DNA from: Lachnospiraceae bacterium
GTDB taxonomy: Bacteria; Bacillota; Clostridia; Lachnospirales; Lachnospiraceae
Length of the DNA: 17,106 nt
Assembly: GCA_900752065.1 (NCBI GenBank)
Contig: CAADTT010000097.1
Span: 1 to 17,106 of the forward strand
Direction: 5' to 3'
Part shown: positions 7,062 through 15,187 of the stretch, one piece after another
Position numbering within the stretch: position 1 is the first letter of the stretch
How the letters are laid out: each line of letters opens with the position of its first letter
Program-made: the position numbers and the translations under genes
Notes under the pieces: model-generated
The model's database searches: none
What the model was told of the DNA's origin: nothing
What the model saw: only the letters and a program-made list of their open reading frames with translations

Positions 7062-7967
7062 TCACTTAACCCTGCACTTTTTTCTTTCCTTCAAATATAC
7101 CAGCGGAAGCCACCGGATCTCCCGATATGTTTCCTGCTGATAAGAAACATCCAAGGGAAACCTGGCATCATCCTCTACAGTCTCCACCGTCAGCGCCAGC
7201 TTGCCGCAGGTCTCCGAATAATAGTTCACCGAATTTCCGCCGTCCATTTTTGTGTTTCTCTCCTCCCGGCGCTTTCCGATCGCATAGCCTGATTTTTTCT
7301 GCAAATATTTTGCCATACGTTTTCCCACACGGTTATAACTGCGGGGCATTGCATGCCGGTAGTAATAGATCACTCTTCCCCTGGAATGAAAATCTATATA
7401 GCCCACCGACTCCGGATACTTTTCAAACACCTGCATCAACGCCCTTGTTTCCGGCTCACTGGCAGGCTGCGGCATACCTTCTCTCGGCAGAAACGACCGG
7501 CACGGAAAATTACGGTTAATATCCACACCCTGCCCATTTTCCTTCCATTCTGCATAGTCTGCCTTTTGTATAGGTTCCTGAAACGGAAGATTCCCTGTCT
7601 TTTCTAATTTTCCCAGAGCAATCTCATATCCGTCAGGGTTCATCAGCGGCAAAAAACAGATGCTATACTCTGAAAGAAGCTGCTGCCCCTCATCCAGTGC
7701 CGGGTCCCGGTATTCATTTTCCCTGATGAGAACATAGTCCTCGATCATCCGCAGCAGAAGAACCGGATTAATGCTTTCACGCCCGTGGATCCCGCCGCTT
7801 ACGATCAGGCATTTTCCGGCATCTCCCAGTAAAATTTCAGGAATCTCTCTTCCCTTATGACTGATCCCGGCACACCGGTAATGCAGATGTTCCGGATAAG
7901 TTTCTGCCAGTTTCTTCGCCCTTTTCAAAATATCTTCCGCCCGATAGCTTTTCCCCAGTTCTGTCAT
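7062..7967 (-). CDS. M14-family zinc metallocarboxypeptidase
   Basis: Predicted to remove C-terminal residues from peptides, or to trim peptidoglycan peptides as several bacterial M14 enzymes do. It has 301 residues and no signal peptide, so it is probably cytoplasmic. Zinc ligands are visible as HGRE (H61, E64) and H194 in DFHSRG. The substrate-carboxylate pair N151-R152 lies in NRNFP, SEPET at 170-174 is a family motif, and the catalytic Glu is E262 in LTVETVE. The ATG at 7965-7967 has an AGGAAG site about seven bases before it. The gene follows the 5-formyl-THF cyclo-ligase by 57 bases and ends in a terminator-like hairpin, so it is probably the last gene of the pdxK/proB run. The actual substrate is unknown. 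Confidence 0.9.
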   Translation of the reverse strand: MTELGKSYRAEDILKRAKKLAETYPEHLHYRCAGISHKGREIPEILLGDAGKCLIVSGGIHGRESINPVLLLRMIEDYVLIRENEYRDPALDEGQQLLSEYSICFLPLMNPDGYEIALGKLEKTGNLPFQEPIQKADYAEWKENGQGVDINRNFPCRSFLPREGMPQPASEPETRALMQVFEKYPESVGYIDFHSRGRVIYYYRHAMPRSYNRVGKRMAKYLQKKSGYAIGKRREERNTKMDGGNSVNYYSETCGKLALTVETVEDDARFPLDVSYQQETYREIRWLPLVYLKERKKCRVK

Positions 7968-8024
7968 TCCTACTCTTCCTGACTCATTCTTTTCCTTATA
8001 TCATATGGAAAGAGCTTATGAATG

Positions 8025-8573
8025 TTACGGCACATAGATTTTTGTTTCTGTAATTACCATCTGTGGCGACAGGTCAAACGCTTCCGAAGGCACCTTGGGC
8101 ACAATCTGAAAATCAAAAGCCGGAGCAACCGTCTTTAACTCGGTATGTATACTTAAAAATCTGTCGTAAAACCCGCCGCCATATCCGCAGCGATGAAGTT
8201 TTTCATCAAACGCCACACCCGGCATGATCATCAGCGCCGTCTCACAAAATGCCTCTTCTCCACCGACAGGTTCAGGAATATCATAATAACCGGGCGCCAC
8301 ATCCTCATAGGAACTGATGTAAAAGAACTGCATGTCCCTTCCGGATACCTTCGGCACTGCTACCCGCTTTCCCTGCATCCAGGCCGCCTCAAGCAGCGTC
8401 CGCATACAGACCTCCCCTTTACAGTCCATATAGGCATAGACACAGTCTGCTTCCTTCCATTGCTCTGTCGCCATGATCTTCTCACAGATGATCCTGCTCT
8501 TTCTCTCCAGCTCATCATCCGGTAGCTGGCGCCGTCTGGCAAAAACCTGCCGTCTAATTTCCTTTTTTTCCAT
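8025..8573 (-). CDS. 5-formyltetrahydrofolate cyclo-ligase
   Basis: Converts 5-formyl-THF to 5,10-methenyl-THF using ATP, returning stored folate to one-carbon metabolism in the cytoplasm. Starting at the ATG 8571-8573 it has 182 residues (MEKKEIRRQVFARRR), close to the family norm of 180-200. The Arg/Lys-rich N-terminus and the ATP/folate motif GYGGGFYDRFL (130-140) are intact, preceded by MPGVAFDEKLHR. The ribosome site GGGAG lies six bases upstream, inside the end of the DUF896 gene, and the two genes overlap by 20 bases. A longer frame to 8621 would lie almost wholly inside DUF896 and is not favoured. The family is known as FAU1/YgfA/YqgN. Confidence 0.93.
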   Translation of the reverse strand: MEKKEIRRQVFARRRQLPDDELERKSRIICEKIMATEQWKEADCVYAYMDCKGEVCMRTLLEAAWMQGKRVAVPKVSGRDMQFFYISSYEDVAPGYYDIPEPVGGEEAFCETALMIMPGVAFDEKLHRCGYGGGFYDRFLSIHTELKTVAPAFDFQIVPKVPSEAFDLSPQMVITETKIYVP

Positions 8574-8772
8574 AGCGTTCTCCCAGATTTGTGATGCTTC
8601 CATCCTTCTCTTTAACATCAATATTATTGAGCTGGGATCTCAGATTCATTTTCACTGCCTCGATATATTCTCTCCTCAGATCCGCCTGTTCTCTTCTTTC
8701 CGCCTCTGTCAATCCCTCTGCCTTAGACTTTCTCGCCAGCTCATTGATTCGTTTCAGCTTATTGTCATCCAT
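8554..8772 (-). CDS. DUF896 small protein (YnzC/YozL type)
   Basis: A 72-residue cytoplasmic protein of the DUF896 family, recognised from KRINELARKSKAEGLTEAE, LRREYIEAVKMNLRSQL and the Asn/Asp turn that follows. Members form a short helical hairpin. B. subtilis YnzC is the best known and is linked only loosely to the SOS region, so function is unknown. AAGGAGGA sits four to five bases before the ATG at 8770-8772. It follows proB by 23 bases and overlaps the cyclo-ligase start by 20 bases, so it is part of the operon. Confidence 0.9.
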   Translation of the reverse strand: MDDNKLKRINELARKSKAEGLTEAERREQADLRREYIEAVKMNLRSQLNNIDVKEKDGSITNLGERYGKKGN

Positions 8773-8795
8773 GTTCTCCTCCTTAAACCCATGAG

Positions 8796-9638
8796 TTAAA
8801 TTCTTTCCAGATAATCGATCAGATAAAATTCTTTCTTCGGTTGGCTTACAAAAAGCGTTCCGTGGTTTCTGCCCTGCATGATCTTATGGATCACATGAAA
8901 ATCCTCACCATTCGCAATTACCATATCCACGCCTGCTGCCCCTGCGAGCTGCGCAGCCTGCAGTTTTGATGCCATACCGCCCGTCCCCACACTGCTTCCT
9001 GAACTATTCTTTCCCATTTTCAAAAGTCTCTGGTCCAGCTCTGTCACCACATCAATAAACTCCGCCTTCGGATTTTGATTGGGATCGTCCGTATATAATC
9101 CATCGATATCAGAAAGCAGGATCAGAAGGTCTGCCTCTACCAGAGCCGCCACAATCGCAGACAGGGAATCATTGTCACCAAAATGGATCTCATAGGTCGC
9201 TACCGTATCATTCTCATTTACAATAGGGATCGCTCCCATTCGCAAAAGCTCCTGAAAAGTATTCAGTGCATTATGACGGTTCAGGTTATCCAACACTGTA
9301 TTTTTCGTCATCAAAATCTGCGCTGCCAGTTGATTATACTCCATAAAAAGCTTCTGGTAGATCATCATCAGACGTGCCTGACCGATTGCCGCACATGCCT
9401 GTTTTCCTTCTGTTTTTTCCGGGCGCTTTTCCAGCTTCGCCGCCTTCACTCCCACTGCGATGGCACCGGAGGACACCAGGATCACTTCCTTGCCCATATT
9501 GTGAAGGTCGCTGATCTCCCGCACAAGAATCTCAAGCTTTGTCAGATTCAATGCTCCCGTCTCCTCATGTACCAGAGAAGAGGAGCCTACTTTTATTACA
9601 ATCCGCTGTTTATCCTTCAGCCTGTCTCTTATACTCAT
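8796..9638 (-). CDS. proB: Glutamate 5-kinase
   Basis: Phosphorylates L-glutamate to glutamyl-5-phosphate, the first and normally feedback-controlled step of proline synthesis. It has 280 residues and consists of the amino-acid-kinase fold only; the C-terminal PUA domain of the 367-residue E. coli enzyme is missing, as in many Firmicutes. Motifs seen: KVGSSSLV (16-23), VSSGAI (55-60), NENDTV (141-146), FGDNDSLSA (153-161), SDIDGLYT (176-183) and GTGGMASKL (218-226). GGAGG lies eight bases before the ATG at 9636-9638. The partner gene proA, often directly downstream, is not in this window; DUF896 follows instead. A leader with two inverted repeats lies upstream. Confidence 0.95.
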   Translation of the reverse strand: MSIRDRLKDKQRIVIKVGSSSLVHEETGALNLTKLEILVREISDLHNMGKEVILVSSGAIAVGVKAAKLEKRPEKTEGKQACAAIGQARLMMIYQKLFMEYNQLAAQILMTKNTVLDNLNRHNALNTFQELLRMGAIPIVNENDTVATYEIHFGDNDSLSAIVAALVEADLLILLSDIDGLYTDDPNQNPKAEFIDVVTELDQRLLKMGKNSSGSSVGTGGMASKLQAAQLAGAAGVDMVIANGEDFHVIHKIMQGRNHGTLFVSQPKKEFYLIDYLERI

Positions 9639-9660
9639 TCTTTTTTCCTCCCACTTACAG

Positions 9661-9739
9661 AAAACCTGCCACTGGCAGTTTTACTGCATAACTAAGGCAT
9701 TCCGATTTCCCCGCCATGAAAAACCGCGTTTGAATGCCT
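9661..9739 (-). promoter_or_regulatory. Possible structured leader upstream of proB
   Basis: Two inverted repeats lie in the 168-base gap before proB. On the minus strand AGGCATTC and GAATGCCT (plus 9739-9732 and 9702-9695) enclose a 29-base loop. Then AAAACTGCC, a 3-base loop and GGCAG, followed by G and four T (plus 9682-9661), looks like a weak terminator close to the ribosome site. It has no T-box consensus. It could be an attenuator or simply hairpins in an untranslated gap. Confidence 0.3.
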
Positions 9740-9806
9740 GTATGCACAAAAAGGAAGTCCTCAATTGCGCTACGATTCCTATCTTACACCAGATATCCTT
9801 ATATGT

Positions 9807-10658
9807 CTAACACATTTTCTCCGTTTCCATGAACAGATATTTCAGATTCGGTTCCAACAGAACCCCCTCTCTCACAGGATAACCGCAGGCATCGCTTGTA
9901 CGTATGCATCTGCATACAAAATCATGTGCCGCCTCCGCAGCAACGCAAAGCTCATCTCCCCCTATCAGCCTTCCCTCTAAAACGGCCGCAAACAGATCGC
10001 CCGTTCCGGGATAAGCACGACCCACGGAGCTTCTTTTTAATATTTTCAAATCTCTCTTCTCATAAATGGCAAGAGACATCCCGGCTTCCGGCATGGGAAC
10101 ACTGGTGATCACAAGCTTTTGCACACCCAGTCCTGCTATTTTTTCACAGATACGGTACAGCTTTTCTTCTGTACATTCCTGCTCATATCCCTCGTCTGCC
10201 AACAGACAGCTTTCTGTGTAATTCGGTGTGACCAGTGTACTGTATTTCAGCATTTTCTTCATCACCTTTCCGTAGCCCCCGTCAAAGTTCACATAGTAGG
10301 AACCATGATCTGCCATAATGGGATCAAGAAGGACCTCCGCCTCGGGATATTGTTTTAAAAAACTCTGAACGCTTTCAGCCATTCCGGTAGTTCCCAGATA
10401 ACCGATAAAAATATAGTCAAATCCTATCCCATTTTCCTTTAGATGCCCGGCACATGCTTCGGCAAACCCTGCCAGCGAATACCGCACCGGCTTCCCGAAT
10501 CCGCCTGTATGTGCAGATAAAATCATCGTAGGTACCGGACACACTTCAAGCCCCATGACAGACAACACGGGAAGAATGTTGGTCATGGCAGCCTTTCCCA
10601 CACTGCACATATCATGGAGCACCGCGATTCGCGGCACTGGTTTCTTATTCTTTTCCAT
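9807..10658 (-). CDS. Pyridoxal/pyridoxamine kinase (PfkB-type)
   Basis: Phosphorylates a B6 vitamer (pyridoxal, pyridoxamine or pyridoxine) in the salvage pathway to pyridoxal phosphate. It has 283 residues from the ATG at 10656-10658. Another ATG immediately before it (10661) is only four bases from GGAG, whereas this one is seven. Ribokinase-fold markers are DPIM (112-115), TPNYTE (144-149) and the anion hole and catalytic base GTGD (218-221). The N-terminus RIAVLHDMCSVGKAA is typical of the Clostridia 'pyridoxamine kinase' group related to PdxY/PdxK. The exact vitamer preference cannot be seen. A possible promoter lies upstream and proB follows after 168 bases. Confidence 0.88.
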   Translation of the reverse strand: MEKNKKPVPRIAVLHDMCSVGKAAMTNILPVLSVMGLEVCPVPTMILSAHTGGFGKPVRYSLAGFAEACAGHLKENGIGFDYIFIGYLGTTGMAESVQSFLKQYPEAEVLLDPIMADHGSYYVNFDGGYGKVMKKMLKYSTLVTPNYTESCLLADEGYEQECTEEKLYRICEKIAGLGVQKLVITSVPMPEAGMSLAIYEKRDLKILKRSSVGRAYPGTGDLFAAVLEGRLIGGDELCVAAEAAHDFVCRCIRTSDACGYPVREGVLLEPNLKYLFMETEKMC

Positions 10659-10703
10659 CATTTTTCTCCATTTCCCACAGAAGTAATCCCATGAAAACTA
10701 TCC

Positions 10704-10733
10704 ATTAAATCATTTTCGCATGCCTGCAGCCAA
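10704..10733 (-). promoter_or_regulatory. Possible promoter of the pyridoxamine kinase gene
   Basis: Minus strand TTGGCT (plus 10733-10728), an 18-bp spacer and TTTAAT (plus 10709-10704) about 45 bases ahead of the start codon. The -35 box is weak, so this is tentative. Confidence 0.4.
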
Positions 10734-10773
10734 CGGAAACATTTCCCGGGGCTTCTCTTCAGATGCATAGCAC

Positions 10774-10809
10774 AAAATCAGGACAGCAGGGAAATCTCCT
10801 GCTGTCCTG
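10774..10809 (-). terminator. Hairpin terminator after the flippase gene
   Basis: A perfect 12-bp stem (CAGGACAGCAGG 10779-10790 with CCTGCTGTCCTG 10798-10809) with a 7-base loop is followed on the minus strand by ATTTTG. The stem is very strong but the T tract is only four bases. Confidence 0.6.
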
Positions 10810-10830
10810 AACTAAGTGCCTCAGTATGCA

Positions 10831-10857
10831 AGAAAGGGCGCCAGTGGCGCGCTTTCT
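10831..10857. repeat. GC-rich palindromic hairpin near the flippase stop
   Basis: AGAAAG, one mismatch, GCGCC, a 3-base loop, GGCGC, one mismatch, CTTTCT: an 11-bp imperfect palindrome starting 19 bases after the flippase stop. It has no T tract on either strand, so it is not a standard terminator. It may protect the mRNA 3' end or be a dispersed palindromic repeat. Confidence 0.5.
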
Positions 10858-10875
10858 GCTAACGGTTACACCTGC

Positions 10876-12513
10876 TTAAAGAATCCTGCATCTCTGTAAA
10901 ATATATACAAGATAGGCGCCTTTTGGCATACCGCGGATCTCTCTTTCTGTGATCCCCCGCAGTTTTACCAGAAGTACCACATAAACAATCATACCTACCA
11001 GAATTGCCACGATCGTGGAAACCAGCACCCCTGCGAACAGGGCAAACAAGCGGTAAACTCCATAGGCCGCCAGACCCATAATTCCTGACACAAGGATCGG
11101 TATGATAAAGGTCCGTATCAGTTCCTGACGGTATCCGATGGTCTGCCGGATCGACCACGCATTTAAAAGGCAGATTACAAGGGCGAAAAAGATGTTGGCA
11201 TACACAACGCTGTAAATGTTCATCCCGCTGAAGTTCAGCATAAGTACTAAAACAATGATATGAAGCACAAGAGCCACCGCCGAGTGAATCAGCGGCTTCT
11301 GCATTTCTCCAAGTCCCTGCAAAATCCCCGTCGTCAAGGTAGACAGCGCATAAAGGACAATCATCAGAGCACCGCTCTGCATAATTCCCGCCGCCAGTAC
11401 GCTGGAGTCTCCATAGACGAGCTGCATCACTGGCGACGCCAGAGCTGCCAGCCCCACCGCACATGGAATCGTAAATACCATGGTATATCTTATGGAGTCG
11501 CGCACCTTGATCCCCGCCGCCCGGTAATCCTCGTCCAGCATGGAAGCTGTCAGGCTGGGTACTACAGACGGCGCCAGGCAGGAGGCAATCGACAACGGTA
11601 CATTCATCAGTACCTTGAACTCCACGAAAATTCCCCATACTGTGCTGTATTCCTTTTCTGAATATTCCTGCCCCGACATGATGGTTCCGAAGATTCCCTG
11701 ATCGATCACCGTACTGATATTGTAGATGACCGTACTCAGCACTACTGGAAGGATGGTCACAATCAGCGCTGTATAGATTGTCCGGTCGGACTCAAGCCGC
11801 TTCGTGTGATCCCGCTTCATCTGCCGCCTGAACACCCGCTGATAAGAAATATAAATAAACAGAAGAAACAGCAGCGCTACTGTAATGCTCACTACCGTTC
11901 CCAGAGTTCCTCCCGCCGCACCGAAAGCCGGGCCCATAGAGTCATTCCCCCTGGTTTCTCCCAGCTTCGTACCATAGCTCACCAGAATTGCAGCTCCTGC
12001 CACAGATACAAAGGCATTCACAATCTGCTCAATGACCTGCGAAACGGCAGTCGGTATCATCGTCTCATGCCCCTGGAAAAATCCTCTCAGCACACCTACG
12101 ATGGCATAAAGAAAGATTGCCGGTGAAAGTACCCGCAGAGCAAAGGATGCCATCTCAAACTTCATGAATTTCGTTATGATCCCGCTCAGAGCAAATGTTA
12201 AAACAGACATGATGCCCCCGACGAGAAGTCCGAACTTCAACGCACAGATAAAAACTCTGTGCGCGTTTTTTTTCTGCCCTTTGTGCAGCCGCTCAGAGAC
12301 AAGCTTTGATACTGCGAGCGGCAGACTGAAGGACGAAATCATTAAAATAATCGAATAGATTTCATTTGCTGTAGAATAATATGCATTTCCCTGAGGCCCC
12401 AGAATACGGGTCAGCGGAATCCTGTAGATCATTCCGATGGCTCTGGCCACAAAGGAAGCGATTACCAATATAGTACCCTGTACCAAATAGTTGTTCTTAC
12501 TCTTAGTTTCCAA
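10876..12513 (-). CDS. MurJ/SpoVB-type lipid flippase (polysaccharide biosynthesis protein family)
   Basis: An integral membrane protein of the MOP exporter superfamily, predicted to flip lipid-linked cell-wall precursors across the membrane. Its 545 residues match the size of B. subtilis YtgP/MurJ (544); SpoVB (518) is the sporulation relative, and the two cannot be separated by eye. About 14 hydrophobic segments are visible, beginning GTILVIASFVARAIGMIYR; the family stretch TRILGPQGNAYYSTANEIYS and the GFFQGHETMIPTA loop are present. The start codon is TTG (12511-12513), with AGAGG six bases before it; the ATG seen slightly upstream is in another frame. It follows the DUF3048 gene by 35 bases in the ybeY block. 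Confidence 0.9.
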   Translation of the reverse strand: METKSKNNYLVQGTILVIASFVARAIGMIYRIPLTRILGPQGNAYYSTANEIYSIILMISSFSLPLAVSKLVSERLHKGQKKNAHRVFICALKFGLLVGGIMSVLTFALSGIITKFMKFEMASFALRVLSPAIFLYAIVGVLRGFFQGHETMIPTAVSQVIEQIVNAFVSVAGAAILVSYGTKLGETRGNDSMGPAFGAAGGTLGTVVSITVALLFLLFIYISYQRVFRRQMKRDHTKRLESDRTIYTALIVTILPVVLSTVIYNISTVIDQGIFGTIMSGQEYSEKEYSTVWGIFVEFKVLMNVPLSIASCLAPSVVPSLTASMLDEDYRAAGIKVRDSIRYTMVFTIPCAVGLAALASPVMQLVYGDSSVLAAGIMQSGALMIVLYALSTLTTGILQGLGEMQKPLIHSAVALVLHIIVLVLMLNFSGMNIYSVVYANIFFALVICLLNAWSIRQTIGYRQELIRTFIIPILVSGIMGLAAYGVYRLFALFAGVLVSTIVAILVGMIVYVVLLVKLRGITEREIRGMPKGAYLVYILQRCRIL

Positions 12514-12548
12514 AACATACCTCTTTCATCCCGGGCAGTCCCTGAAGC

Positions 12549-13664
12549 TTATTCAATGACCATATCCTCCGTATAGGAGTCCTGGATAATACATACCCAG
12601 GTCTTTCCCCGGTTCAGCACGATTTCATTGCCACTCTCGTCATAATACTTTGACGGACCATCCTCGCTCTCTCTTTTCCAGGTACATTTTTCATAAGTTC
12701 CATTTGTGAAATAGTAGGCATCACCGCCGGATACCGTATCAATGTTCAGATATCCGTGATCGTCATAATTCTCCCACTGGGAAATCTGGAAAATCACATT
12801 TGTATAGCTAAGCTGCTCTCCGGTCAGTTCGTCGATCTGTGCATCTCCATACTGATATCTGTAATACTTTCCGTCCTTGTATTCAAACCACGGCTCATTC
12901 ACCTGGTAGCCTGGCTTGATCGTCGTTGCAGTTCCTTCCTCTAAGCTGACTGTCTCGCCCTCCGGCGCAAACTGGAATTTTGCCTGATGATCCTCCTCTA
13001 AAAGTCTGCGGTATCCCAGCCTTGTACATGCGGTATCGATCTCTTCTCCGCTCGTGTAACAGTTATGGGGCGCCGGGCGGTCCGAGGTACGGTAGAAAAT
13101 ATCCTCCCCTGCATATCCGTAAATCTCACCTGCTCCTTCCTGCATGGACAGTCCGCTGACATTGTCCACCTTATCAGAATTCAGCAACTCCACGGCATAC
13201 ACGGCCTGTCCATAATGGACATAGATTGCATCAAACTCTCTGGCATACATCGGATAATAGGTACGGCAGCTTCGCACGGCACCAATCTTTTCCATACCGC
13301 TCACATCATCAAAAATTGCCATGAGTCGTGTGATCGCCCCCTCTACCGGCGCTTCGTATACCACACCTGCCTTCTCGATTCCCGCCTGAGGAACTGCATT
13401 GATGATATTATTCATCATAACTGCAATCGGACGTCTGTTATGAATCTCTTTGCCGACCGATTCTCCCGTGAGATAACTGCAGTCCTCCGCCAGTCCTTCT
13501 GCCTCCGTTTCTTCCACTACGGTAGGCTCCGGCTCCGCAACTGTTTCTGTCTGTGCCTGCGTTTCCGTCGGCGGTTCTGTCGCTTCTGTTTCCGCCTGTT
13601 TCTTACATCCGCCTAATATCATGGCTGCTGCTATGAGCAGCACTGCTATTTTCCTTTTCTTCAT
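12549..13664 (-). CDS. DUF3048 (YerB-like) lipoprotein
   Basis: A predicted lipid-anchored outer-face protein of unknown function. It has 371 residues with a signal peptide ending in lipobox LGGC (Cys20). A Thr/Glu/Pro-rich spacer to about residue 60 is followed by the DUF3048 N-terminal domain (NRRPIAVMMNNIINAVPQAG, GAVRSCRTYYPMYAREFDAIY) and a C-terminal domain with the run of Tyr/Trp-rich strands seen in the family. B. subtilis YerB is the reference member. GGGAG lies eight bases before the ATG, in the 13-base gap after ybeY. It sits between ybeY and a flippase gene, so an envelope role is plausible but not shown. Confidence 0.92.
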   Translation of the reverse strand: MKKRKIAVLLIAAAMILGGCKKQAETEATEPPTETQAQTETVAEPEPTVVEETEAEGLAEDCSYLTGESVGKEIHNRRPIAVMMNNIINAVPQAGIEKAGVVYEAPVEGAITRLMAIFDDVSGMEKIGAVRSCRTYYPMYAREFDAIYVHYGQAVYAVELLNSDKVDNVSGLSMQEGAGEIYGYAGEDIFYRTSDRPAPHNCYTSGEEIDTACTRLGYRRLLEEDHQAKFQFAPEGETVSLEEGTATTIKPGYQVNEPWFEYKDGKYYRYQYGDAQIDELTGEQLSYTNVIFQISQWENYDDHGYLNIDTVSGGDAYYFTNGTYEKCTWKRESEDGPSKYYDESGNEIVLNRGKTWVCIIQDSYTEDMVIE

Positions 13665-13677
13665 GTTCTTTTCTCCC

Positions 13678-14175
13678 TTATCTTAGTATATTCATTTGGG
13701 TCAGGATCTCCTCCTGCCTTCTTTCCATCTCTGCCGCTTCCCCCGGTTCCATATGGTCATATCCCATCAGATGCAGCATACTGTGCGCTATCAGAAATGC
13801 AAATTCCCGTTTCGGTGAATGGCCATATGTCTCTGCCTGCTCCAAAACCTTATCCTTGGAAATCACAATGTCGCCCAGAAGCAGCTCTCCCGTATCCGGA
13901 TTAAAGCAGTCATTTTCAGTCTCCTCCAGCAGTGAAAAATCCCCCGGGACTTCATATTCCAGCATGGGGAAAGACAGTACATCCGTCGCTCTGTCGATTT
14001 GCCGAAATTCACGGTTCATCCTGTGAATCTCCTCGTTAGAAGTCAGCAGAAGATTTACTTCCGCCTCATAAGGACACTTTTCATAGTCCAAGCTGTGTTC
14101 GATGACATGTTCCGCCAGACTCTCCGCTTCGAAAGGAAGCGACAGTCCGTATTCATCCTCAAAATTAAGCGTCAT
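13678..14175 (-). CDS. ybeY: Endoribonuclease YbeY (rRNA maturation factor)
   Basis: A zinc-dependent single-strand endoribonuclease that acts in 16S rRNA 3'-end maturation and ribosome quality control. It has 165 residues. The zinc motif HSMLHLMGYDH (H131, H135, H141) and the upstream DRATDVLSFP (61-70) are intact, so it should be active. It overlaps the end of phoH by 11 bases, a common arrangement that suggests coupled translation. The DUF3048 gene follows after 13 bases. Confidence 0.97.
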   Translation of the reverse strand: MTLNFEDEYGLSLPFEAESLAEHVIEHSLDYEKCPYEAEVNLLLTSNEEIHRMNREFRQIDRATDVLSFPMLEYEVPGDFSLLEETENDCFNPDTGELLLGDIVISKDKVLEQAETYGHSPKREFAFLIAHSMLHLMGYDHMEPGEAAEMERRQEEILTQMNILR

Positions 14176-15169
14176 TTCTGCGCCTCCTGCTCGTTTTTAC
14201 CGGCTTTTCCTGTTGTTTTTCGTACTCTTCATAAGCCTTGACGATCTTCTGCACTAACGGATGGCGTACCACATCTTTGCTCGTCAGGCTGCAGAATGCC
14301 ACCTCATCAATTTTTTTCAGGACACGGATCGCCACGTCCAACCCTGACTTCTGGGAAGAAGGCAGATCCTTCTGGGTCAAATCTCCCGTAATGATGACCT
14401 TCGAACCAAAACCGATACGCGTCAGGAACATCTTCATCTGTGCAGGTGTCGTATTCTGTGCTTCGTCCAGAATAATGAACGCATTATCTAATGTCCGTCC
14501 TCTCATATATGCCAGGGGTGCAACCTCGATCAGTCCTTTTTCCATATTCTTCATAAAACTGTCCGGCCCCATGATCTGATAAAGCGCATCATAAAGCGGC
14601 CGCAGATAAGGATCCACCTTGCTCTGCAGATCGCCCGGCAGAAAACCCAGCTTTTCGCCCGCCTCGATTGCCGGACGGGTAAGGATGATCCGTCCCACCT
14701 CATCATTCTTAAATGCCTTGATCGCCATAGCCATGGCCAGATACGTCTTTCCTGTCCCGGCAGGGCCGATTCCAAAGACGATCATCTTTTCCCGTATTGC
14801 ATCCACATACTGTTTCTGTCCCAGGGTTTTCGGCTTGATCGGTTTTCCGTTGATCGTATGACAGATACAGTCCTTATCAATCTCCACGATCGAAGCTTCC
14901 TTATCTTCAAAGGAAAGAGACAGGGCGTAATCCACATTCTGACTGCTGATCACATTTCCGCGTCTGGACAGCTCCACGAGCTGCATGAACACACTTTTTG
15001 CCTTATTCGCCGCCGCCTCGCTCCCAATGATCTTCAGTGTGCCATCCCTGGCGATCAGCGTTACATTCAAAGTCTTCTCGATTTTTTTTATATGTTCATC
15101 AAACTGCCCAAATACGTTCCGTTCATGTTCCGCCGGTACGGATGTTATCGTTTCGATGATACTACTCAT
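14165..15169 (-). CDS. PhoH-like ATPase
   Basis: A cytoplasmic P-loop NTPase of the PhoH family, thought to act in RNA metabolism with YbeY. It has 334 residues. The N-terminal third (1-110) is a small KH-like region (LNVTLIARDGTLKIIGSE), then Walker A GPAGTGKT (135-142), TRPAIEAGEKLGFLPGD, Walker B FIILDEAQN (231-239) and a sensor-like ITGDLTQ. The end is a basic tail (SRRRRNDA). The ATG at 15167-15169 is preceded by AAGGA at nine bases. It lies 18 bases after yqfD and overlaps ybeY by 11 bases. It is often labelled phoH or ybeZ. Confidence 0.95.
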   Translation of the reverse strand: MSSIIETITSVPAEHERNVFGQFDEHIKKIEKTLNVTLIARDGTLKIIGSEAAANKAKSVFMQLVELSRRGNVISSQNVDYALSLSFEDKEASIVEIDKDCICHTINGKPIKPKTLGQKQYVDAIREKMIVFGIGPAGTGKTYLAMAMAIKAFKNDEVGRIILTRPAIEAGEKLGFLPGDLQSKVDPYLRPLYDALYQIMGPDSFMKNMEKGLIEVAPLAYMRGRTLDNAFIILDEAQNTTPAQMKMFLTRIGFGSKVIITGDLTQKDLPSSQKSGLDVAIRVLKKIDEVAFCSLTSKDVVRHPLVQKIVKAYEEYEKQQEKPVKTSRRRRNDA

Positions 15170-15187
15170 GGGTCAAAATCCTTTCCT

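Noticed and set aside
10859..11638. A 259-codon minus-strand open frame inside the flippase gene
   Set aside because: It is an alternative frame of a well-supported membrane protein, is Cys/Gly/Arg-rich without domain features, and has no start signals.
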